NCBI GenBank assembly: GCA_945897755.1 | Contig: CAMDGH010000018.1 | Span: 1-37,529 of the forward strand | DNA length: 37,529 nucleotides | DNA from: Chryseobacterium gleum | Lineage (GTDB): Bacteria > Bacteroidota > Bacteroidia > Flavobacteriales_D > Crocinitomicaceae | Direction: 5' to 3' | Shown: positions 17,776 through 25,267 of the stretch, piece after piece | How positions within the stretch are numbered: the first letter of the stretch is position 1 | How the letters are laid out: every line of letters begins with the position of its first letter | Translations under genes and position numbers: made by a program | The notes under the pieces: generated by a model | Told to the model about the DNA's origin: nothing | Seen by the model: the letters and a program-made list of their open reading frames with translations, nothing else | The model's database searches: none

Positions 17776-18328
17776 CAGCACTATTATTTCTCTTGCTGCC
17801 CAAAAAGACACAATTCGATATCTTTCCTTGTTTGAAGCTAAATCAATCCACGTAGATAGTGTGATTGCACTTAAAATAGCAGGTAAAAAATATACCGCTA
17901 TACCAAAAGAAATCGGTTTATATAAAAATTTACAATACCTCGACTTGAGCAGAAACAAACTTACCGAACTTCCAGATTTTTTTGAAAACTTTAAGCAATT
18001 AAAAGTGCTTAAATTAGGAAAAAACAAGTTTTCAAATCTTCCGAGTGTCATCTGCAAAATAAATTCATTAAAACGACTGGAACTATCTCAAAATAAATAC
18101 TTGACTCACATTTCAGAATGCATTGTAAATTTAGAAAATTTGAATGAAATTGATTTTTGGGATACTCCACTAGCCGCTTTTCCAGATGCTTTTTTAAAGA
18201 TGAACCATTTGCTTTATATCGATATGAGGGGTGTAGTATATGGTCCTATTTATCAGCAAAAATGGATTAAACGTATGCCTTGGACAAAAATTGAATTTGA
18301 TACGCCATGTGAATGCATGGAGAAATAA
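17741..18328 (+). CDS. Secreted leucine-rich-repeat protein
   Basis: 195 residues with a signal peptide (MKTTFALIFLVSSTIISLAAQ) and four to five LRR units of about 23 residues from residue 60 on (LQYLDLSRNKLTELPD, LKVLKLGKNKFSNLPS, LKRLELSQNKYLTHI, LNEIDFWDTPLAAFPD). The C-terminus has a CEC pair. LRRs normally serve protein binding; the partner is unknown and no sorting domain is visible, so it probably stays in the periplasm or outer-membrane space. The gene begins 35 nt inside ribF and is followed 21 bp later by dusB, so it is an insertion into a housekeeping run. Confidence 0.8.
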   Translation: MKTTFALIFLVSSTIISLAAQKDTIRYLSLFEAKSIHVDSVIALKIAGKKYTAIPKEIGLYKNLQYLDLSRNKLTELPDFFENFKQLKVLKLGKNKFSNLPSVICKINSLKRLELSQNKYLTHISECIVNLENLNEIDFWDTPLAAFPDAFLKMNHLLYIDMRGVVYGPIYQQKWIKRMPWTKIEFDTPCECMEK

Positions 18329-18337
18329 ACAAATTCG

Positions 18338-18345
18338 TATCTTTG
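18338..18345 (+). promoter_or_regulatory. Putative -7 element TATCTTTG before dusB
   Basis: Perfect TAnnTTTG ending 4 bp before the GTG of dusB. With the usual 4-6 nt to the transcription start, the message would begin at or next to the GTG. No TTG at a proper -33 distance was found. Confidence 0.4.
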
Positions 18346-18349
18346 GACT

Positions 18350-19342
18350 GTGGTAAAAATAAGATCGATTGAATTAGGGGAATTTCCATTATTACTAGCT
18401 CCAATGGAAGACGTAAGCGATCCACCATTTCGTGCGCTTTGTAAAAAATATGGAGCTGATTTGATGTACACTGAATTTATTTCTTCAGAAGGATTAATCA
18501 GAGCTGCTGCCAAAAGTGTTCAGAAATTGGATATTTACGAGTATGAAAGACCTGTAGGGATTCAAATATTTGGGCATGACATTGAGAGTATGAAAACCTC
18601 TGCTCAAATCATAGAAAAAACAAACCCGGATATTATTGACATCAATTTTGGTTGTCCTGTTAAAAAAGTTACTTGTAAAGGTGCCGGCGCAGGAATGCTC
18701 CAAGACATTCCAAAGTTAGTAAAAATGACTGAAGAGATTGTAAAAATCACGAATTTGCCAGTTACAATTAAGACTCGTTTGGGGTGGGATGACAAATCGA
18801 AATTTGTAGTTAGTACTGCTGAAAAACTTCAAGATGTTGGTGTTGAAGCTATTTCTATCCATGGAAGAACGCGTCAACAACTTTACAAAGGGGATGCAGA
18901 TTGGACTTTAATTGGAGAGGTTAAAAATAATCCTAGAATGCGAATTCCTATTTTTGGAAATGGTGATATTGATTCTCCCCAAAAAGCATTAGAGTATAAA
19001 AACAGGTATGGTGTAGATGGCATTATGATTGGTCGTGCGAGTATTGGTTATCCATGGATATTTCAAGAAGTACGTCATTATATTAAAACCGGAGAAATGC
19101 TAACACCTCCTTCAGTATTTGACCGTGTTGAAGCGGCTAAACAACATTTGGAAATGAGTGTAACTTGGAAAGGGATACAACTTGGTATTGCGGAAATGAA
19201 ACGTCATTACTCCAATTATTTTAAAGGGATTGCCCATATGAAAGAGTATAGAATGAAGCTCGTGACTTCGTTTGATCTAAATGAAATAAGAGATACTCTT
19301 AATTTTATTCAATCAAACGCTGAGTCGTTTACCTTGCTTTAA
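18350..19342 (+). CDS. dusB: tRNA-dihydrouridine synthase
   Basis: 330 residues, GTG start, beginning directly with the TIM-barrel strand PLLLAPMEDVSDPPFRALC. Dus landmarks: INFGCPVKKVTCKGAGAGM with catalytic Cys102, PVTIKTRLGWDD, ISIHGRTRQQLYKG and FGNGDI; the FMN phosphate is bound near GIMIGRASIGYPWIF. The enzyme reduces uridines in the D-loop of tRNAs with FMN and NADPH. The DusB subclass is the one typical of this phylum; assignment to B rather than A or C is by overall pattern. It probably shares a message with radA, 31 bp further on. Confidence 0.93.
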   Translation: MVKIRSIELGEFPLLLAPMEDVSDPPFRALCKKYGADLMYTEFISSEGLIRAAAKSVQKLDIYEYERPVGIQIFGHDIESMKTSAQIIEKTNPDIIDINFGCPVKKVTCKGAGAGMLQDIPKLVKMTEEIVKITNLPVTIKTRLGWDDKSKFVVSTAEKLQDVGVEAISIHGRTRQQLYKGDADWTLIGEVKNNPRMRIPIFGNGDIDSPQKALEYKNRYGVDGIMIGRASIGYPWIFQEVRHYIKTGEMLTPPSVFDRVEAAKQHLEMSVTWKGIQLGIAEMKRHYSNYFKGIAHMKEYRMKLVTSFDLNEIRDTLNFIQSNAESFTLL

Positions 19343-19373
19343 CTCCTGTTATTTTTCTGGAATTTTGTTAACT

Positions 19374-20738
19374 ATGGCTAAAATAAAAACTGCTTTTTTC
19401 TGTCAAAATTGTGGACATCAAGCACCCAAATGGCTTGGTAAATGTCCTTCATGCTCGGAATGGAATTCGTTTGTTGAAGAGGTTGTCGGTTCAACCGATT
19501 CTTCGGTTGTTGCTTTTTCGACAAGTAACGGAAAAACAGCAAAACCTCAAGTAGTTCAAAATATTGAACACAGAGATGAAGCTCGAATTATATTGAAGGA
19601 TGGAGAATTGAATCGTGTTTTAGGGGATGGATTAGTTCCTGGTTCGTTGATTTTATTTGGAGGGGAACCAGGCATTGGCAAGTCAACCTTAATGCTACAG
19701 CTTGCAATAACAGAAAAAAACCTAAGGATTCTCTATGTTTCTGGAGAAGAAAGTGAACAACAGATAAAAATGAGGGCAGAACGAATAGGGCTTGACAATG
19801 ACACTTGTTATATCCTTACAGAGACGAATCTTCAAAATATTTTTCTTCAGGCCGAAGAAGTTAAACCGCAATTATTAGTGATCGATTCAATTCAAACACT
19901 TTATAGTGCACATATTGAAAGTTCCCCCGGAAGTATTTCACAGGTAAGAGAGTGTACCGCTCAATTGTTGCGTTATGCTAAACAAACGGAAGTCCCTGTT
20001 TTTTTAATCGGCCACATTACAAAAGAAGGCGCACTTGCTGGCCCGAAAGTATTAGAACACATGGTAGATGTTGTTCTTCAATTTGAAGGTGACCGAAATC
20101 ATGTTTACCGTTTATTGCGTACAATAAAAAATCGATTTGGAAGCACTAATGAATTAGGGATATATGAAATGCTAGGAACAGGTCTTCGGCAAGTAGAAAA
20201 CCCATCAGAAATATTAATTACAAATACGGATGAATCATTGAGCGGGATTTCAATCGCATCTACATTAGAAGGGCTACGCCCAATGCTAATAGAGGTTCAA
20301 GCATTGGTTAGTTCAGCTGCTTACGGAACCCCTCAACGATCTTCAACAGGATTTGATCTAAGGCGTTTGAATATGCTTTTGGCTGTTCTGGAAAAACGCT
20401 GCGGATTCAAATTAGGAGCAAAAGACGTATTCTTAAATATTGCTGGGGGAATAAGGGTAGATGACCCCGCAATCGATTTAGCTGTTGTTGCATCAGTATT
20501 GTCGTCGAATGCAGATTTGCCAGTTCCAAAAAACATTTGCTTGGCTGCAGAGGTTGGATTATCGGGAGAAATAAGGCCTGTGAATAGGATTGAACAACGC
20601 ATCTCTGAAGCAGAAAAATTAGGATTTGAAAAAATTATTATTTCCTCGTTTAATAAAGGAATTCATCAAAAAGGATGGAAGATTGAATTGGTTATGTGTG
20701 CTCGTATCGATGAGGTCTTAAAAGCACTTTTTTCATAG
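19374..20738 (+). CDS. radA: DNA repair protein RadA (Sms)
   Basis: 454 residues from ATG 19374; an in-frame TTG at 19365 would add only three residues. N-terminal C4 zinc finger (Cys10, 13, 24, 27 around HQAPKWLGK), RecA-like ATPase with Walker A GGEPGIGKST at 96-105, Walker B LLVIDSIQ and the RadA-specific KNRFG motif, then a Lon-protease-like C-terminal domain (SSAAYGTPQRSS, VAGG-like NIAGGIRVDDPA). RadA promotes branch migration and processing of recombination intermediates. It ends convergently to the bestrophin gene with a 20-bp gap. Confidence 0.96.
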   Translation: MAKIKTAFFCQNCGHQAPKWLGKCPSCSEWNSFVEEVVGSTDSSVVAFSTSNGKTAKPQVVQNIEHRDEARIILKDGELNRVLGDGLVPGSLILFGGEPGIGKSTLMLQLAITEKNLRILYVSGEESEQQIKMRAERIGLDNDTCYILTETNLQNIFLQAEEVKPQLLVIDSIQTLYSAHIESSPGSISQVRECTAQLLRYAKQTEVPVFLIGHITKEGALAGPKVLEHMVDVVLQFEGDRNHVYRLLRTIKNRFGSTNELGIYEMLGTGLRQVENPSEILITNTDESLSGISIASTLEGLRPMLIEVQALVSSAAYGTPQRSSTGFDLRRLNMLLAVLEKRCGFKLGAKDVFLNIAGGIRVDDPAIDLAVVASVLSSNADLPVPKNICLAAEVGLSGEIRPVNRIEQRISEAEKLGFEKIIISSFNKGIHQKGWKIELVMCARIDEVLKALFS

Positions 20739-20758
20739 TGAATCTTAAATAATACAGA

Positions 20759-21637
20759 TTATTTTCTATTTTTAAGCAGTATTTCTTTAGTCATAGCTCC
20801 TATTTTTTCAGCTAAAACATCTGTTGGCAAATCATTTTCATCCGATCCAAACGGGTCCTCTATTTCTTCTGCTAGTACCTCCATACTTACTAAAATATAG
20901 AAAACGAACGTTGCAATTAATGCTGAAAAATAACCAAATGGAGTTACAAAGGCTAATGGTAGTGTTAATACATAAATAAAAATAAATTTTTTCAGAAATA
21001 AAGAGTATGAAAAGGGGATAGGCGTATTTTTAATCCGTTCACAAGCACCGCAGGAATTAAGAAATTCATTTAAATTTTTATCCAATATGATTAAGTGCTC
21101 AGGAAGAAACTGCCCATTTTTTTGTAATTCATAAAGTTTATCATACATCAATTGCACTATTTTAACTGGGACATGGGAGGAATCTTGAAATAATTTATGT
21201 TCTTCTTCGCTAAGCATTAATTCGTTTAGATTTACACCATTTCTCAAATGTTCTTTCATGCTAATACTAAACAAATGAATCATTCTACTAAAAAACATCC
21301 GATCTTCTTCCGAATCTACCAGAGTATTAATTTTAACACAAAAATTTCGAGAATCATTTACTAATTCACCCCACTTTCTTCTGCCTTCCCACCAACGGTC
21401 ATAAGCCGTATTCGTTCTAAAAACAAGCAACAATGAAATTACAAAACCAACAAGTGAATATACAGCAATTAACTTATCTAAGTATTGAATGTGAGGGAAG
21501 TAATGAATTTTAATAAACGAAATTATCAATGTGAAAATTGCCATATAACAAATTTCTTTCCACAACATTCGTAAAGTATCGCTTTTGTGAATTGCAAATA
21601 TGAGTGTAAGCCAATGTTTGGGATTGTAGTTTATCAT
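20759..21637 (-). CDS. Bestrophin-family ion channel (UPF0187)
   Basis: 292 residues with two N-terminal and two C-terminal membrane helices. Family hallmarks: LLVFRTNTAYDRWWEGRRKWG after helix 2, CERIKNTPIPFSY before helix 3, and EEIEDPFGSDENDLP near the C-terminus, the segment matching the calcium-clasp/EDPF region of eukaryotic bestrophins. Bacterial members form pentameric inner-membrane channels; the ion selectivity of this one is not evident. A near-consensus -7 element, TATCTTTA on the minus strand (21660-21653), is 16 bp before the ATG. It marks the left edge of the accessory stretch. Confidence 0.9.
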   Translation of the reverse strand: MINYNPKHWLTLIFAIHKSDTLRMLWKEICYMAIFTLIISFIKIHYFPHIQYLDKLIAVYSLVGFVISLLLVFRTNTAYDRWWEGRRKWGELVNDSRNFCVKINTLVDSEEDRMFFSRMIHLFSISMKEHLRNGVNLNELMLSEEEHKLFQDSSHVPVKIVQLMYDKLYELQKNGQFLPEHLIILDKNLNEFLNSCGACERIKNTPIPFSYSLFLKKFIFIYVLTLPLAFVTPFGYFSALIATFVFYILVSMEVLAEEIEDPFGSDENDLPTDVLAEKIGAMTKEILLKNRK

Positions 21638-21707
21638 TTTTCAATTTTTTGGTAAAGATAAGCTTCTTCTTTAATATTGAGATCTCCACCTTTTTGCATT
21701 GCCCTCG

Positions 21708-21730
21708 CTTCGACAGGCTCAGCATGACAA
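21708..21730. repeat. REP-like intergenic repeat core
   Basis: Contains CTTCGACAGGCTCAGCATGA, whose reverse complement (TCATGCTGAGCCTGTCGAAG) is the core of an intergenic repeat I know to be iterated in many bacterial genomes, including Bacteroidota. GCT and AGC at its ends can pair, but the outer arms are degenerate, so this looks like an old or partial copy. Only one copy lies in the window. Confidence 0.55.
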
Positions 21731-22066
21731 TTTAAATTTCATTCATAAACCATAACACCCAATTCCAATTAATGTCAGGCCTTGTGATTATTGGGTTTTG
21801 GGAACGAACTGAAGCACTAGACTTTTTTCGGAAGCTTTGCAAAAGATCACCGGCAAAATTACCATTTCAGGAGCGAACAAAATAAAGCGTTTCGAAGCGA
21901 GATTTCTCATAAATTCGAAATTTGCGCTTTAACAACAATCACAAAGCCTTAATTTTTTTCTTTTCATCAAGGAAAAGAACAAAGTATAATTCAGATCGAG
22001 AAGCGGATTTAGGTAAGGGTTTTACTGTTGAATACCTTTTCTTATGACATAACTCCCGCCAAAAAA

Positions 22067-22080
22067 TGTAAAATTTTACA
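22067..22080. promoter_or_regulatory. 14-bp perfect palindrome TGTAAAATTTTACA
   Basis: Exact dyad about 90 bp upstream of the ATPase start. Further TGTAAA half-sites occur at 22103, 22131 and 22160. The dyad is long enough to be an operator candidate, although A/T richness raises the chance level. Confidence 0.4.
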
Positions 22081-22133
22081 AAAAGTCGTACGAAAAAATG
22101 TTGTAAATCACAAAAAGTCGTACGAAAAAATGT
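22079..22133. repeat. Two identical 23-bp direct repeats, each with palindrome TCGTACGA
   Basis: Copies at 22079-22101 and 22111-22133 are identical over 23 bp and 32 bp apart, about three helical turns. Each is centred on the 8-bp palindrome TCGTACGA, a G/C-containing core that stands out in this A/T-rich DNA. The second copy ends 20 bp before the -7 element, where the -33 region would be, as expected of operator sites. Confidence 0.75.
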
Positions 22134-22153
22134 AAAAATAAATTTGGTTTGCT

Positions 22154-22161
22154 TACATTTG
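22154..22161 (+). promoter_or_regulatory. Putative -7 element TACATTTG for the ATPase gene
   Basis: Perfect TAnnTTTG ending 4 bp before the ATG at 22166, so transcription would begin at about the A of the start codon (leaderless). Confidence 0.5.
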
Positions 22162-22165
22162 TAAA

Positions 22166-23476
22166 ATGAAAAGGCATGCAGAAGAAGTATTATATCGTTG
22201 GAAAGACTCAGAATTTAGAAAACCATTGTTGATCTACGGAGCAAGACAAGTAGGGAAAACATGGTTGATGAAAAATTTTGGCCAACAAAATTTTAAGAAT
22301 TACTTGTATATCAATTTTGAAAAAGAAGTCTCATTTAGAGGGGTTTTTGAGCAAGATTATGATCCAAAGAGAATCATAAGAGCACTTGAAATATATACCA
22401 ATTCTACGATAACCATAGGAAAAACGCTTGTGATTTTAGATGAAATTCAAGAAGCCAAAGGAGCGATAACTGCCTTCAAATATTTTAAAGAAGAATTGCC
22501 TGAATTACATATTATTGGAGCAGGCTCACTTTTGGGTATTGCTTTAAAACAACAAACATCTTTTCCTGTTGGACAAGTAGATTTCCTTTATTTAAATCCG
22601 ATGAATTTCACGGAATTTTTAGAGGCTAAAGGGGAAGCTAGATTAATTGCTTTATTAAAAGAACAGGATTGGGAGTTAATTAAACAGTTTAATCACAAAT
22701 ACATTCAATTTTTAAAAGAATATTATTTCGTTGGTGGAATGCCTGAAGCAGTTAATTTTTTCGTGCAAAAAGAAAATTTTGAGGGTGTTAGATTGATTCA
22801 GCAGAACATATTAATGGCTTACGAACAAGATTTTTCAAAACATGCTCCATCAGAAATCATTCCTAAAATTAGAATGATTTGGAATGCAGTCGTAAGTCAA
22901 TTATCCAAAGAAAATAAAAAGTTCATATACGGAATAATCAAAGAGGGTGCTCGAGCAAAAGACTATGAATTAGCACTCTCATGGTTGGAAGATTATGGGT
23001 TAGTAAAAAAAGTGTTTAGAAATAAAAAAGCATCTTTACCTATTTCAAGTTATTTGGATTTACAAGCATTTAAGTTGTACATCCTCGATGTAGGATTGTT
23101 AGGTGCAATGTCTAATTTACAAGCACAAACTATACTGCTTGGGGATACTTTGTTTCAAGAGTTTAAAGGCTCCTTAACAGAACAATATGTATTACAACAA
23201 CTTTTGAGTGAAGAAAAATTAAATGTATGTTATTGGGCGAATGATAGCGGTTCAGCGGAGGTTGATTTTTTAGTTGAATTCTCAGGAAAAATTGTGCCTC
23301 TTGAAGTAAAAGCAATAGAAAATTTGCAAGCAAAATCCCTTAAAACCTTTGCTCAAAAAAATCCAGTAATCCATTGCTATAGAACCTCATTAGCTAATTT
23401 TAAACAGGAATCATGGGTGACTAATATTCCACTTTACGGATTATTAAATTTAAAAGAAAGAGTAGTTAATTTATAA
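22166..23476 (+). CDS. AAA-family ATPase with DUF4143 C-terminal domain
   Basis: 436 residues. N-terminal AAA_14 domain: Walker A GARQVGKT at 25-32, Walker B LVILDEIQE at 87-95 and a GAGSLLG segment. A winged-helix-like middle is followed by the DUF4143 region, ending in SAEVDFLVEFSGKIVPLEVKA, which has the D-(x)n-E-x-K look of a PD-(D/E)XK nuclease fold. Proteins of this type are scattered in bacteria and archaea, often in accessory regions, and their cellular job is unknown. The start is fixed by the -7 element 4 bp upstream. The gene stands alone between an intergenic repeat zone and the XRE/HsdR_N pair. Confidence 0.88.
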   Translation: MKRHAEEVLYRWKDSEFRKPLLIYGARQVGKTWLMKNFGQQNFKNYLYINFEKEVSFRGVFEQDYDPKRIIRALEIYTNSTITIGKTLVILDEIQEAKGAITAFKYFKEELPELHIIGAGSLLGIALKQQTSFPVGQVDFLYLNPMNFTEFLEAKGEARLIALLKEQDWELIKQFNHKYIQFLKEYYFVGGMPEAVNFFVQKENFEGVRLIQQNILMAYEQDFSKHAPSEIIPKIRMIWNAVVSQLSKENKKFIYGIIKEGARAKDYELALSWLEDYGLVKKVFRNKKASLPISSYLDLQAFKLYILDVGLLGAMSNLQAQTILLGDTLFQEFKGSLTEQYVLQQLLSEEKLNVCYWANDSGSAEVDFLVEFSGKIVPLEVKAIENLQAKSLKTFAQKNPVIHCYRTSLANFKQESWVTNIPLYGLLNLKERVVNL

Positions 23477-23593
23477 TCTTCACCTGTCTTTTACAATAAG
23501 ATTTTCGAATTGGAGGGAAATATTTTTTGTCAGGGCTTAAATAGTATTACTATTATTTTAGTAGAATGAATTTTTAGATAATCGTGATTATTA

Positions 23594-23806
23594 CTAATCA
23601 AAAAAATCACTTATTGTAACTTCAAGTCCTTCTGCTACTTCTAACAAGAAGATGAAACTTGGATTTATTTTACCTTTTTCTAAACGATTGATCGATGGAT
23701 GATCCTTGCCAATGATATTTGCAAGTTCTGTTTGTGTTAATTTTTTGGATAAACGAATTGATCTAACTTTTTGACCAAGCTGATACAATCTTTCTTTTTT
23801 ATCCAT
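23594..23806 (-). CDS. XRE-family HTH transcriptional regulator
   Basis: 70 residues from ATG 23806; an in-frame TTG at 23875 would add 23 residues, but these are encoded across the promoter and operator region and lack domain character. The helix-turn-helix is KLTQTELANIIGKDHPSINRLEKG, a typical HTH_3/Cro-CI type, followed by a short C-terminal helix. It is divergent from the HsdR_N-type gene with 86 bp between the starts, an arrangement typical of autoregulating controllers. A one-mismatch -7 element (TACAATTG, minus strand 23818-23811) ends 4 bp before the ATG. Confidence 0.85.
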   Translation of the reverse strand: MDKKERLYQLGQKVRSIRLSKKLTQTELANIIGKDHPSINRLEKGKINPSFIFLLEVAEGLEVTISDFFD

Positions 23807-23813
23807 GAGACAA

Positions 23814-23859
23814 TTGTAACGGATTAAATACAAAAACTTTGTAACGTATTTGATACATT
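23814..23859. promoter_or_regulatory. Operator-like direct repeat between regulator and HsdR_N gene
   Basis: Two copies of TTGTAACG-N-ATT-NN-ATACA at 23814-23834 and 23839-23859 match at 16 of the first 19 positions and are 25 bp apart. GTA and TAC at the ends of each copy give partial dyad symmetry. Copy 1 covers most of the -7 element of the XRE gene, and copy 2 begins on the -33 TTG of the HsdR_N promoter, so a protein bound here would block both promoters. Confidence 0.65.
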
Positions 23860-23870
23860 TAGTATATTTG
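23839..23870 (+). promoter_or_regulatory. Bacteroidota-type promoter of the HsdR_N gene
   Basis: TTG at 23839-23841, a 21-bp spacer and a perfect -7 TATATTTG at 23863-23870, followed by the ATG 23 bp later. This is the best full -33/-7 match in the window. Confidence 0.65.
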
Positions 23871-23892
23871 TACAAAACATTTTTTAAGAATT

Positions 23893-24948
23893 ATGGATTT
23901 CAAAGACCAAATAAAAAATTTAGGCGACAGAGTTGATAAATTAAAGAGTCAGATTGCAACTGAAGAAGCAACAAAAAATGCATTTATTATGCCTTTTATT
24001 CAAGCGTTAGGTTATGATGTGTTTAATCCACTTGAAATTGTTCCTGAGTATGTAACGGATATTGGCACTAAAAAGGGAGAGAAAATAGATTATGCAATCT
24101 TTAAAGATGATAAACCTACCATATTGATTGAGTGTAAACATTGGGCACAAAATCTAAATTTACACGATGGCCAATTATTGAGGTATTTTCATGTTTCAAA
24201 AGCCAAATTTGGAATTCTAACGAATGGAATCACGTATAGATTTTATTCTGATTTAGTGGAACAAAATAAGATGGATGAAAAACCATTTTTAGAATTCAAT
24301 TTGACTGAAATAAAAGAGAATCAAATTGATGAATTAAAAAAATTCCATAAATCCTATTTCGATGCTGAAAGTATTGTGACAACTGCAAGTGAATTGAAAT
24401 ATTTGAATGAATTAAAACATTTGTTGCAAGTTGAATTTCAACAACCTACGCCAGATTTTGTTAAATTATTTGCAAAACAAGTGTATCCAAGTGTTGTAAC
24501 TGCTAAAGTTTTGGATCAATTTACAAATTTGACAAAAAAAGCTGTAAATCAATACATTAATGATTTAATTACGGATCGATTGAAGATTGCGTTGTCGAAA
24601 GAAAACGAGAATCAAACAGAACTAGAAGACAATTCAATCATCGAATTAGCTAACTCAAAGATTATTACAACTGAAGAAGAGTTAGAAGGGTTTATGATTA
24701 TTAAAACAATTCTAAGACAAAAAGTTAGTTTCAATAGAATTTCTTACCGTGACAATCAATCGTATTTTGCTATCTTGTTGGATGATAACAATAGAAAAAC
24801 ACTTTGTAGATTGTATCTAAATTCATCTAAAAAATACTTAATTACATTTGATGAACAAAAGAAAGAGGTTAAAAATGAACTAGTTAATTTAGATGATATT
24901 TTTAATTTTTCAGAAGTTATCCTTTCATCTTTGGAGGTTTATCTTTGA
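23893..24948 (+). CDS. Stand-alone HsdR_N-type PD-(D/E)XK protein
   Basis: 351 residues. After a short N-terminal coiled coil (2-22) comes the nuclease-like domain of type I restriction HsdR subunits: EEATKNAFIMPFIQALGYDVFNP (Glu24/25), KIDYAIF (Asp66) and ILIECKH (Glu80-Cys-Lys82), so the D...ExK active-site pattern is complete. It has no helicase motor, and no HsdM or HsdS is nearby. A helical middle leads to a separate C-terminal domain from about 265 (SFNRISYRDNQSYFAILLDD, RLYLNSSKKYL) found in other solo proteins of this kind. It could be a nuclease in anti-phage defence or DNA metabolism; the function is not established. Transcribed divergently from the XRE regulator. Confidence 0.82.
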   Translation: MDFKDQIKNLGDRVDKLKSQIATEEATKNAFIMPFIQALGYDVFNPLEIVPEYVTDIGTKKGEKIDYAIFKDDKPTILIECKHWAQNLNLHDGQLLRYFHVSKAKFGILTNGITYRFYSDLVEQNKMDEKPFLEFNLTEIKENQIDELKKFHKSYFDAESIVTTASELKYLNELKHLLQVEFQQPTPDFVKLFAKQVYPSVVTAKVLDQFTNLTKKAVNQYINDLITDRLKIALSKENENQTELEDNSIIELANSKIITTEEELEGFMIIKTILRQKVSFNRISYRDNQSYFAILLDDNNRKTLCRLYLNSSKKYLITFDEQKKEVKNELVNLDDIFNFSEVILSSLEVYL

Positions 24949-25051
24949 TCTACAGAATTTAATTGTTCAAATTAATTGCTTGTTCGAATAAATTAAAATC
25001 TTAATTCTTTAATTTTCATAAATTAATTTTATGCCATAAATTTTATCTAAA

Positions 25052-25234
25052 ATGAAAAACAAATTACTCACTATTGCTTCAATGAGTACAGGTTTAATTT
25101 TAGTTGGTCAAACATCTGTGAATTCTGCAGGTGGTAGCGTTAGTAACGCCTCTGGATCAGTAAGTTATTCAATTGGGCAAGTCGCTTTTGTTAGCGCTTT
25201 TAATTCCTCGGGTTCGGTTCATCAAGGAGTTTAA
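25052..25234 (+). pseudogene. 60-residue N-terminal relic of a T9SS-type secreted protein
   Basis: A signal-peptide-like start (MKNKLLTIASMSTGLILVGQ) is followed by SVNSAGGSVSNASGSVSYSIGQVAFVS and SGSVHQGV. In Bacteroidota proteins with a T9SS type A sorting domain, the N-terminus often reads ASGGNASGSGGSVSYSIGQV...GSVAQGVQQPYEI and is then followed by 60-100 more residues. Here the frame stops exactly at HQGV and no sorting domain is found in any frame downstream. A deletion relic is the simplest reading; a genuine short secreted peptide is possible, since the frame is clean and a strong terminator follows. Confidence 0.6.
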
Positions 25235-25267
25235 TATTAGTCTATTGTAAATTATTTAAGGGAATTG

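Larger units (their letters stand above)
21638..22165. other. 528-bp intergenic stretch with repeat remnants and short broken frames
   Basis: No recognisable gene. From left to right it holds the bestrophin promoter, a REP-like core (21708-21730), three short overlapping open frames (21772-21885, 37 codons; 21813-21932, 39 codons after a stop; 21913-22046, 44 codons) without known domains, a 14-bp palindrome (22067-22080), two 23-bp direct repeats (22079-22133) and a -7 element for the ATPase gene. The short frames look like decayed or non-coding DNA rather than genes. Confidence 0.6.

Noticed and set aside
21772-22046. Three short frames of 37-44 codons as real genes
   Set aside because: They overlap in different frames, lack start context and domains, and sit in a repeat-bearing spacer.
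22079-22133. Start of a CRISPR array
   Set aside because: Only two repeats with a 9-bp spacer, no further units, and no cas genes.
22166-23476. AAA/DUF4143 ATPase as a transposition gene
   Set aside because: No transposase, terminal inverted repeats or target duplication were found around it.
23807-23875. Extended XRE protein starting at TTG 23875
   Set aside because: The added residues are encoded across the operator repeats and promoter; the 70-residue form from ATG 23806 is a complete HTH protein.
23893-24948. Part of a type I restriction-modification system
   Set aside because: Only the HsdR N-terminal domain is present; no helicase, methyltransferase or specificity subunit is found within the window.
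24990-25015. AAATTAAA/TTTAATTT hairpin after the HsdR_N gene as a terminator
   Set aside because: Pure A/T stem in an extremely A/T-rich spacer and no proper T-tract.
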